This document shows, piece after piece, positions 1 through 5,168 of a DNA stretch of 9,563 nt (the first letter of the stretch is position 1; each line of letters begins with the position of its first letter). This stretch comes from Mageeibacillus sp. UBA3781 (GTDB lineage Bacteria > Bacillota > Clostridia > Saccharofermentanales > Saccharofermentanaceae). Both the position numbers and the translations under genes were made by a program. The stretch lies in NCBI GenBank assembly GCA_002368805.1, contig DFFH01000045.1:1-9563 (forward strand). The letters are read 5' to 3'. The notes under the pieces were generated by a model. That model was not told the DNA's origin, ran no database searches, and was given only the letters and a program-made list of their open reading frames with translations.

Positions 1-630
1 GTCTTCCAGGGCGAGCGTGAGATCGCAAGATACAACAAGGAACTCGGTAACTTCATCCTCGATGGTATCGCTCCGGCACCGCGTGGTGTTCCGAAGATCG
101 AAGTAACCTTCGATATCGATGCCAACGGTATCGTTAACGTAAGTGCAAAAGACCTCGGTACAAACCGTGAGCAGCACATCACTATCACCGCTTCTTCCAA
201 CATGAGTGAGGAAGATATCAATAAGGCGATCAAGGAAGCAGAGATGCACGCTGCAGAAGATAAGGCACGTAAGGAAGAAGTCGAAGTAAAGAATAAGGCA
301 GAGTCCTGTGTTTACCAGACAGAGAAGACCATGAAGGATCTCGAAGATAAGATGGATCCGGCAGACAAGTCTTCCATCCAGGAGCCTCTCGACCGTCTGA
401 AGAAGGCTATCGAAGCAAACAACACCGAAGACATGAAGACCGAGACAGATAATGTAACCAATGCATTCTCTAAGGTTGCTGAGAAGATCTACGCTCAGGT
501 TCAGCCGGAAGGCGCACAGGGCCAGCCGAATCCGCAGGATTTCACAGGATTCAACCCGGGTGCAGGAGCTGCTCCGGATCAGGGAACTGAAGGATCTGAC
601 GGCTTCAAGAGCGCCGGCGGAGATTTCTGA
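1..630 (+). CDS. dnaK: Molecular chaperone DnaK (Hsp70), 3' part
   Basis: This is the C-terminal 209 codons of the Hsp70 chaperone, open from the first base of the window. DnaK is a cytoplasmic ATP-driven chaperone that binds unfolded peptide segments, with DnaJ and GrpE as partners. The visible part starts in the substrate-binding beta domain (VFQGERE, LGNFILDGIAPAPRGVPKIEV, FDIDANGIVNVSAKD) and continues into the charged alpha-helical lid from about NMSEEDINKAI. It ends in a Gln/Pro/Gly-rich tail. The tail finishes SAGGDF and lacks the acidic DADFEEV-like end common in bacterial DnaK. Reading on in other frames does not restore that end, so it is not a simple frameshift. The nucleotide-binding domain lies outside the window. 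dnaJ follows after 125 nt, as expected for the hrcA-grpE-dnaK-dnaJ type of locus. The identity is secure. Confidence 0.97.
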   Translation, partial: VFQGEREIARYNKELGNFILDGIAPAPRGVPKIEVTFDIDANGIVNVSAKDLGTNREQHITITASSNMSEEDINKAIKEAEMHAAEDKARKEEVEVKNKAESCVYQTEKTMKDLEDKMDPADKSSIQEPLDRLKKAIEANNTEDMKTETDNVTNAFSKVAEKIYAQVQPEGAQGQPNPQDFTGFNPGAGAAPDQGTEGSDGFKSAGGDF

Positions 631-658
631 TCGGAAAAGGTCTGATCTTCGGAGTAAG

Positions 659-679
659 AACCGGTTATGACAGCCGGTT
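659..679 (+). other. Small inverted repeat after dnaK stop
   Basis: A perfect 6-bp inverted repeat, AACCGG (659-664) and CCGGTT (674-679), encloses a 9-nt loop 29 bases after the dnaK stop. No T-tract follows, so it is not a standard terminator. With the larger hairpin at 700-730 it may help stabilise the 3' end of dnaK mRNA. The repeat is seen in the sequence. The role is a guess. Confidence 0.35.
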
Positions 680-699
680 AAGGAAATGACGTAACAGGC

Positions 700-730
700 G
701 GGGCTGTACACTGATTTAGTGCACAGCCTC
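700..730 (+). other. Stem-loop between dnaK and dnaJ
   Basis: The left arm is 700-712 (GGGGCTGTACACT), the loop is GATTT (713-717) and the right arm is 718-730 (AGTGCACAGCCTC). Thirteen positions pair with one A-C mismatch (708/722) and one G-T wobble (701/729). The hairpin ends 9 nt before the AAGGAGG ribosome binding site of dnaJ, and no T-run follows. It is therefore better read as a processing, stability or attenuation element that could set the dnaK to dnaJ ratio than as a full terminator. The pairing is seen directly. The function is inferred. Confidence 0.55.
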
Positions 731-739
731 CTGCCGATG

Positions 740-758
740 AAGGAGGAATAAAGCTTTG
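740..758 (+). promoter_or_regulatory. dnaJ ribosome binding site and TTG start
   Basis: AAGGAGG at 740-746 is followed by a 9-nt spacer and TTG at 756-758. This is the only well-placed start for the MAEQKRDYYEVLGV N-terminus, which matches the usual beginning of DnaJ. No ATG or GTG lies at a suitable position, so dnaJ is called from TTG. Confidence 0.85.
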
Positions 759-1883
759 GCTGAACAAAAGCGCGATTACTATGAGGTCCTTGGCGTAGAC
801 AAGAACGTATCGGAGGACGAACTCAAAAAGGCATACCGAAAGATGGCCAAGCAGTATCACCCGGATCTTCACCCGGGCGATAAGGAAGCGGAAGCGAAAT
901 TCAAGGAATGTAACGAAGCGTATGCCGTTCTGTCCGATGCGGAAAAGAGAAGAAACTATGACCAGTTCGGTCATGCCGGTGTCGATGGACAGGGATTCTC
1001 CGGGTTCTCGGGTTCGGCAGTCGATCTCGGCGATATCTTCGGATCGTTCTTCGGCGGTGCTTTTGGCGGCGGCGGAAGAAGAAACAACGGACCAGTCAGA
1101 GGTGCCGACCTCAAGTACAATATGTCGCTGGACTTTATGGAAGCGGCATTTGGTGTGGATAAGACCATCACGATCAATAAGGAAGACACCTGCTCTGTAT
1201 GTAAGGGATCCGGTGCTGCATCCGGTACCAAGCCCGAAACATGTCCTACATGTAAGGGTAGCGGACGACTTCAGCAGCAGACGCAGACTCTCTTTGGTAT
1301 GACGATGGTGACACGTGATTGTCCGGCATGTAACGGCCGCGGTACGGTCATTAAGAACCCTTGCCCGAACTGCCGTGGACGCGGACGTGCAATCATCAGA
1401 AAAGAACTGAAGGTTCATATTCCGGCAGGCGTAGATACGGGTGATATGCTCCCGATCGCAGGCGAAGGTGAGCCGGGCCTCCGCGGTGGACCTTACGGAA
1501 CACTTTATATCCAGTTCCGTGTTAAGCCGCATCCGATCCTGCAAAGACAGGGAAACAACACATACTGTGAAGTCCCGATCACATTCTCGCAGGCGGCACT
1601 TGGTGCAGACGTCCAGGTCGTCACGATCGATGGCGAGCAGGTCGTACATGTTAAAGAAGGCACTCAGCCGGGCGATTCCCTGACACTGAAGGGAAAAGGC
1701 ATCCCGTATAAGAACCGTGCCGGCATGAGAGGCGATCACACCGTCCGCTTCTCCGTTGAAGTCCCGACGAAACTTACGGAAGAACAGAAGGCAAAGCTTC
1801 TTAGCTTTGATGCGACACTGAATGAGAGAAACTACCAGAAACGCGGTTCTTTCTTCGAGAGAGTCAAAGGAATGTTCAAATAA
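756..1883 (+). CDS. dnaJ: Chaperone protein DnaJ (type I Hsp40)
   Basis: A complete 375-residue type I Hsp40. It delivers unfolded clients to DnaK and stimulates DnaK ATP hydrolysis in the cytoplasm. Domains in order: a J domain (about residues 6-70) with the essential HPD triad at 35-37; a Gly/Phe-rich linker (about 72-110) with a DIF-like stretch; and a zinc-binding domain with all four CxxCxGxG repeats intact (cysteines at 146/149, 163/166, 189/192 and 203/206). The two C-terminal beta domains and the dimerisation tail follow. Length is normal for the family. The start is TTG with a strong ribosome binding site. The gene lies downstream of dnaK in the same direction and is closed by a clear terminator 12 nt after its stop, so dnaK-dnaJ ends a transcription unit here. 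No HrcA-type CIRCE repeat is seen, because the operon promoter is outside the window. Confidence 0.98.
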   Translation: MAEQKRDYYEVLGVDKNVSEDELKKAYRKMAKQYHPDLHPGDKEAEAKFKECNEAYAVLSDAEKRRNYDQFGHAGVDGQGFSGFSGSAVDLGDIFGSFFGGAFGGGGRRNNGPVRGADLKYNMSLDFMEAAFGVDKTITINKEDTCSVCKGSGAASGTKPETCPTCKGSGRLQQQTQTLFGMTMVTRDCPACNGRGTVIKNPCPNCRGRGRAIIRKELKVHIPAGVDTGDMLPIAGEGEPGLRGGPYGTLYIQFRVKPHPILQRQGNNTYCEVPITFSQAALGADVQVVTIDGEQVVHVKEGTQPGDSLTLKGKGIPYKNRAGMRGDHTVRFSVEVPTKLTEEQKAKLLSFDATLNERNYQKRGSFFERVKGMFK

Positions 1884-1894
1884 GAGATATTGCT

Positions 1895-1931
1895 AAAAAC
1901 GAGCTGCCTCGGATGAGACGGCTCGTTTTTT
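1895..1931. terminator. Bidirectional intrinsic terminator between dnaJ and fic
   Basis: AAAAACGAGC (1895-1904) pairs with GCTCGTTTTT (1921-1930). The stem continues through T-G, G-C and an inner CTC/GAG around a GGAT loop (1911-1914). A T-run (1926-1931) follows on the plus strand, and the mirrored A-run (1895-1899) gives a T-run on the minus strand. It can thus end both the dnaK-dnaJ transcript and the converging fic transcript. The fic stop codon (1930-1932, minus strand) lies in its edge, so the two genes converge on one shared terminator. Confidence 0.9.
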
Positions 1932-3129
1932 ATGCTTCCTTAATCAATGCATCTATTCGTTCGAGATTGATACCATAAGCAAATTTCCTGCTTGATTTGT
2001 CGATCTTGAGCAACCCTTTTTCTTTTATCTTATCTAGGATCTTTTTTAGTGTAGGTCTGCTGATATTTGTAGTAGTTATGATATCATCCATACCTGCTCC
2101 ATCTATGGCAAATAGTTCAAATAATATAAGAGCCTTATACACTTCCGGATAATACTTCTGCTCTCCAAAAGGTAAAGCATTAATACAACCCGCATACTTA
2201 TCCCAGGCATTCTTTCTTTTATTCAAAGAAATAATAAGATTACTCATGCTTTCCGTTAGTATATTCAAAAACATTTCGACGAACATTGTGAGTTCACCGC
2301 GATTAGCTTTGTCATTACATTCTACAAACGCCTTGTTGTATGATGATTGTTCATCTTTTACTGTATATGACAATCTATATCCGATAAGAGGAGAAAGATC
2401 ATGAGCCAGCATATAACTGCTGATAAACCGATTTAATCTCCCGTTTCCATTATAGAAAGGATGAATATATCCCAGCATATAGTGAAAAACCGCGACTCTA
2501 TAAAGAAGTTCTTCGCTATCATTGTTAAGATACTTTAGTGCCAAATTCATGGAATCTATTATTGCTTCTTCCGGAAAGATACCTTCATGTATAGACTCCA
2601 TCTTGTTCCCATAAACACTGACGTGATCTTTGCGAAAGATCTTACCGTCAGGCCGGTCTTTCTTTGATTCTTCGAGTACCTCTGTCAGAACTAAGTCATC
2701 ATAAAGCTTCCTTATATCCTCACAACTATTCATAGGAATCGTCTCGTCGGAGAATAAGAGCAGATACTTGTTTACGATCCCTTTGAATCGCTGGCTTTTA
2801 TTCTCATATGCATCTTGAAGCTCTTTTCTTGTGCTATTAACACCTTCGATGCTGTTTGTTATCTGTACCTCATCTATTAGGCATCTAAATTTGTAATGAA
2901 CAATTGCTTCCTCAGGTAACTGGTGACATAGTGAAATGACCGTTCTGTCCATCTTATAGAGATTACAAACACTCTCTCGGATTTCTTTAGTTTCGACAAA
3001 GAAAGCAGGATACGAACCTATATTAAACTCTATATGTTTGGAGTCATAACTATCAAATCGCCTTTTGTACTCTTCAGACGATTTGCCATGATGCATATAT
3101 TCGTATTTTTTTAATGTTAAGTAGGACAT
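1930..3129 (-). CDS. Fic domain protein (AMP-transferase type) with C-terminal winged helix
   Basis: A 399-residue Fic protein. Family members usually move AMP from ATP onto hydroxyl side chains of target proteins. The Fic motif at residues 223-234 reads HPFYNGNGRLNR. The catalytic His223 and the GNGRxxR phosphate-binding loop are present, but residue 227 is Asn where the metal-binding Asp or Glu is expected (codon AAT). TNSIEG at 91-96 matches the [ST]xxxE[GN] inhibitory motif upstream of the Fic core, with Glu95 as the likely clamp, so this is a class II self-inhibited type. Residues 325-395 look like a winged helix (DDIITTTNISRPTLKKILDK then KEKGLLKID), which suggests DNA binding or autoregulation. 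The gene is A+T-rich beside its neighbours and has no Shine-Dalgarno match before the ATG. No antitoxin-like small partner is adjacent. The family is secure; the target and true activity are unknown. Confidence 0.93.
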   Translation of the reverse strand: MSYLTLKKYEYMHHGKSSEEYKRRFDSYDSKHIEFNIGSYPAFFVETKEIRESVCNLYKMDRTVISLCHQLPEEAIVHYKFRCLIDEVQITNSIEGVNSTRKELQDAYENKSQRFKGIVNKYLLLFSDETIPMNSCEDIRKLYDDLVLTEVLEESKKDRPDGKIFRKDHVSVYGNKMESIHEGIFPEEAIIDSMNLALKYLNNDSEELLYRVAVFHYMLGYIHPFYNGNGRLNRFISSYMLAHDLSPLIGYRLSYTVKDEQSSYNKAFVECNDKANRGELTMFVEMFLNILTESMSNLIISLNKRKNAWDKYAGCINALPFGEQKYYPEVYKALILFELFAIDGAGMDDIITTTNISRPTLKKILDKIKEKGLLKIDKSSRKFAYGINLERIDALIKEA

Positions 3130-3175
3130 AATATCATTATCTTGAAAAATTCATAGCACTTTTTCTTCAAAAACA

Positions 3176-3204
3176 ATGGTATCATGCTTATCTAGAAAAA
3201 ACAA
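3176..3204 (-). promoter_or_regulatory. Candidate fic promoter
   Basis: Read on the minus strand, TTGTTT (3204-3199) and TACCAT (3181-3176) are 17 nt apart, which would start a transcript about 40 nt before the fic ATG. The matches to the sigma-A consensus are modest (3 of 6 and 4 of 6). The -35 box sits in the loop and right arm of the inverted repeat at 3189-3222, so a protein bound there would block it. This is a candidate only. Confidence 0.35.
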
Positions 3205-3222
3205 CGTGATTTTTTCTAGATA
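3189..3222. repeat. Perfect 13-bp inverted repeat upstream of fic
   Basis: TATCTAGAAAAAA (3189-3201) and TTTTTTCTAGATA (3210-3222) are exact reverse complements around an 8-nt centre, CAACGTGA. The repeat lies 60-93 nt upstream of the fic start and covers its candidate promoter. It lacks the G+C-rich stem followed by a T-run that a terminator needs. Its symmetry suits a dimeric regulator, possibly the winged helix of the Fic protein itself or an absent partner. The repeat is certain; the operator role is inferred. Confidence 0.7.
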
Positions 3223-3240
3223 TAGACCGTTTTTGTTGTT

Positions 3241-3273
3241 TCCCGGGAAAATGATATCGCTATTTTTCGGGGA
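3241..3273. repeat. Imperfect inverted repeat in the fic-distal leader region
   Basis: The arms TCCCGGGAAAA (3241-3251) and TTTTTCGGGGA (3263-3273) pair at ten of eleven positions, counting one G-T wobble, around an 11-nt loop. It lies next to another hairpin (3276-3298). No T-run follows on either strand, so I do not call it a terminator. Confidence 0.45.
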
Positions 3274-3275
3274 AA

Positions 3276-3298
3276 CCTAAAGAATGACAATCTTTAGG
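3276..3298 (-). repeat. Hairpin at the 3' end of the broken minus-strand gene
   Basis: CCTAAAGA (3276-3283) and TCTTTAGG (3291-3298) form a perfect 8-bp stem with a 7-nt loop. On the minus strand it overlaps the TAA stop of the broken gene (3296-3294) and is followed by TTTCCCC. It may be a weak, decayed terminator of that gene. The stem is seen; the terminator role is uncertain. Confidence 0.45.
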
Positions 3299-3491
3299 AA
3301 TCGTATTTCAGGATAACGGATTCGCCGACAACCACGGACAGGGAACTGTTCGCCTCGATGATCTCGATGCTCTTTTCAGAGCCGATCCAGTTATACAGCA
3401 GCCGGGCCGGACTGTCCGCCGGTTCGTCTGCGCGGATCGCAACATAAGCTGTGGTGATATAGGGATTGGAATCAAGTGAGCGGAAAAAGGA
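3294..3491 (-). pseudogene. 3' remnant of a periplasmic binding protein gene (PstS-like)
   Basis: The minus strand is open for 65 codons ending at TAA (3294-3296). It reads SLDSNPYITTAYVAIRADEP then ADSPARLLYNWIGSEKSIEI. The pattern TTxYxAIRxDEPxDSPARxLYxWI resembles, from memory, the C-terminal part of phosphate-type substrate-binding proteins of ABC transporters. The frame is bounded upstream by TAG (3492-3494), has no start codon or ribosome binding site, and lacks the rest of the domain. Base composition matches the host genes rather than fic. It is most likely the surviving tail of a gene cut away by a deletion or insertion. The coding character is fairly clear; the exact family is tentative. 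Confidence 0.6.
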
Positions 3492-3498
3492 CTATCAT
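3477..3498 (+). repeat. 22-nt near-copy of a prmA segment
   Basis: Positions 3477-3498 match 5594-5615 inside prmA at 20 of 22 bases. In the prmA frame the intact copy reads E-W-K-K-D-Y-H (residues 143-149), and this copy reads E-R-K-K-D-Y-H before diverging and reaching a stop at 3541. The similarity is not convincing on either side. It may be a decayed prmA relic or a rearrangement junction. Confidence 0.45.
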
Positions 3499-3553
3499 CT
3501 CAAATCTTCATCTGTATATGCAATTGGGATAAAGATGGAGTAGAAGTGAAAGA

Positions 3554-5047
3554 TCAGTCCTGCTTCATCTCGTAGTAGCGTGTCGTGAATACACTGTTGA
3601 AGAAGTCTTCGACGTAGGTCGGGGTGATCTCCCATTTTCTCTGTGTTCTTGCGATCTCTGTCGTGTAATCTTCAAGCATATAGACAGTGTAGTAGTCGAG
3701 GTTCGGGGAGCGGAAGTTGACCATCGGAACTGCCTCGGCGCACTCGATGGAGACCTTGCCGCCTTCTTTCTTGATGCGGACTTTCGCCATCGCTTCGACG
3801 TAGGTCTCGTTCCACGGCATGTTCGATACGAAATTGCCGAGAGAATAGAAGCAGGGAACTTCCTTTCCGTCTGCGGAGGTGATGATCTCAAGAGGCTGGA
3901 TGACATGCGGGTGTGTACCGATGATCAGGTCAGCGCCGGCATCTGCCATCTTCTGAGCCAGATCCTTCTGATACCAGTTCGGTGTAGTCTGATATTCTTC
4001 ACCCCAGTGAGGGAATACGATAACGATGTCTGCCAGCTGTCTTGCCTTGGCAATGTCTTCGCGGATCAGATCCATATCGATAAGCTTGACCATATACTTG
4101 CTGTCAGACGGAAGTGTGAAACCATTCAGGTTCTGTGTATAGTTGAGGTATGCGACCTTTACGCCTTTGTACTCGCCGATCACGATGTTGTCATAATCTT
4201 CCTGGGAATCGTACATGCCGGTGAGAAGAAGACCGTCCTGGTTCTTCCAGAATTCAATATCTTCCATCGCGATGTTTCTGCCCTTATCCCAGCTGTGATT
4301 CGTCGCGTGAGTGACAACATTAAAACCGGCGTTTACCACTGCCTCGCCGCCCTCGATCGGTGCGCCGAAAACAGGGAAATTCGTCCACTGGGACTGATCG
4401 GATGTCAGAACGACTTCCTGGTTGATGATCTTGATGTCAGCATCTTTGATGTAGTCTCTGACATTGGCATAGATGTTATCGTAGTTATAACTGCCGTCTT
4501 CCTGTTTACCTGCATTGGTAATGCTCAGGTGATAGAGATTATCGCCGACAGCGATCAGCTCGACATATTCTGTCTCACCGACGATGCCATACTCTTTGCA
4601 GAGTCTTGCATATTTCGGATCAGTGGTGAAGGAATTGAGCATGCTCTGTCTGTTGGCGCCGGCAATGAGCTGTCTCTGCCAGAAATCTGTCTCGAGTGTA
4701 TCGGGATCGAGACCCAGTCCGACGAGGTGGAAACTCTCATATACGGGAACCGGACTCTGTGCGACGTCTAGCGTGAGATCAGGCTCGGCTTCCTTTTCTT
4801 TCTGCATCGGGATCTCGATCGGAGCTGCCGCTTCGGTCATTACTTTTTCAATGGAAGGTGAAGCACCATAATCCGAAAGCACGACATCCTGCTCGGCAGA
4901 GTGCGCCTGCGGATGTGACTGTGTCATCTGTTTTTTGCTCCACTTGGAATGTACGATGAGAAGAGTGGGGAACGCAAGTAATACGAAGAGTACAGCAACT
5001 ACTTTCGCAACATTATGACCCCTGGAATATCTGCGTCTGTTTTTCAA
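3554..5047 (-). CDS. CapA-family (PGA_cap) metallophosphatase-like surface protein
   Basis: A 497-residue protein with a basic N-terminus and one membrane segment (about residues 14-33), then a low-complexity acidic linker to about residue 105. This suggests a membrane-anchored protein whose main domain lies outside the cell. The CapA/PgsA-type domain (about 160-455) shows its usual landmarks: ELIAVGDNLYH (163-173), INQEV (208-212), THATNHSWDKG (246-256), FPHWGEEY (345-352), GTHPHVIQP (377-385) and YSLGNF (401-406). These Asp, His and Asn positions resemble a calcineurin-like metal site. CapA proteins take part in poly-gamma-glutamate capsule export or anchoring. No capB, capC or capE partner is nearby, so a capsule role cannot be claimed; stand-alone members are common and poorly understood. 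The start is TTG (5047-5045) with AGGAAG 8 nt upstream. The gene is alone on its strand. Confidence 0.88.
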   Translation of the reverse strand: MKNRRRYSRGHNVAKVVAVLFVLLAFPTLLIVHSKWSKKQMTQSHPQAHSAEQDVVLSDYGASPSIEKVMTEAAAPIEIPMQKEKEAEPDLTLDVAQSPVPVYESFHLVGLGLDPDTLETDFWQRQLIAGANRQSMLNSFTTDPKYARLCKEYGIVGETEYVELIAVGDNLYHLSITNAGKQEDGSYNYDNIYANVRDYIKDADIKIINQEVVLTSDQSQWTNFPVFGAPIEGGEAVVNAGFNVVTHATNHSWDKGRNIAMEDIEFWKNQDGLLLTGMYDSQEDYDNIVIGEYKGVKVAYLNYTQNLNGFTLPSDSKYMVKLIDMDLIREDIAKARQLADIVIVFPHWGEEYQTTPNWYQKDLAQKMADAGADLIIGTHPHVIQPLEIITSADGKEVPCFYSLGNFVSNMPWNETYVEAMAKVRIKKEGGKVSIECAEAVPMVNFRSPNLDYYTVYMLEDYTTEIARTQRKWEITPTYVEDFFNSVFTTRYYEMKQD

Positions 5048-5061
5048 AATCAGAACTTCCT
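5045..5061 (-). promoter_or_regulatory. Ribosome binding site and TTG start of the capA-family gene
   Basis: On the minus strand AGGAAG (5061-5056) is followed by 8 nt and TTG (5047-5045), then the basic stretch KNRRRYSRG and the membrane segment. No ATG or GTG with a comparable site precedes the hydrophobic segment, so the TTG start is preferred. Confidence 0.75.
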
Positions 5062-5080
5062 CTCATACCTATCTAATAAA

Positions 5081-5109
5081 ATTCTATAAATAACTTTTAT
5101 TATTTGCAA
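5081..5109 (-). promoter_or_regulatory. Promoter of the capA-family gene
   Basis: On the minus strand the -35 box TTGCAA (5109-5104) and the -10 box TAGAAT (5086-5081, 5 of 6 to consensus) are separated by exactly 17 nt. Transcription would begin near 5074, about 27 nt before the TTG start. The -35 hexamer is its own reverse complement and also serves the opposite promoter. Confidence 0.65.
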
Positions 5110-5132
5110 CAGGTTTTCGGCAGTTGTAAAAT
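5104..5132 (+). promoter_or_regulatory. Promoter of the prmA-two-component operon
   Basis: TTGCAA (5104-5109) and TAAAAT (5127-5132, 5 of 6 to consensus) are 17 nt apart. Transcription would begin near 5139, leaving a leader of about 30 nt before the prmA ATG. The -35 hexamer is shared with the divergent promoter, so only one polymerase could occupy it at a time. Confidence 0.65.
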
Positions 5133-5168
5133 AAATGCAAAATTAATATTTGTGAGCGTGAATGTTTT

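Larger units (their letters stand above)
3130..3553. other. Intergenic stretch without an intact gene
   Basis: No complete gene is supported between fic and the capA-family gene. The fic-proximal part (3130-3290) is A+T-rich and holds the inverted repeat and two smaller hairpins. From about 3294 to 3480 the sequence turns G+C-rich and reads on the minus strand as the tail of a lost gene. The remainder, 3481-3553, contains a short near-copy of prmA sequence. I see no T-run hairpin downstream of the capA-family gene and no tRNA. Confidence 0.75.

Noticed and set aside
678..1739. A long open frame (353 codons) on the minus strand opposite dnaJ
   Set aside because: It is a mirror of the strongly biased dnaJ codons, has no ribosome binding site and a low-complexity Cys/Arg/Ser-rich product, and crosses the dnaJ ribosome binding site and hairpin.
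3189..3222. The 13-bp inverted repeat as an intrinsic terminator or transposon end
   Set aside because: The stem is A+T-rich with its T-run inside the stem rather than after it. There is no transposase gene or flanking target duplication.
1930..3553. A Fic/antitoxin pair (Doc-Phd or FicT-FicA type)
   Set aside because: The inhibitory motif is inside the Fic protein itself, and no small antitoxin-like frame with a start and ribosome binding site is next to it.
3905..4771. A 288-codon open frame on the plus strand inside the capA-family gene
   Set aside because: The capA-family reading on the other strand contains the full set of family motifs in order. The plus-strand frame has no recognisable domain and no clear ribosome binding site.
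3554..5047. A poly-gamma-glutamate capsule locus
   Set aside because: Only the CapA-type protein is present. No ligase or other capsule genes lie beside it, so a capsule function is not supported.
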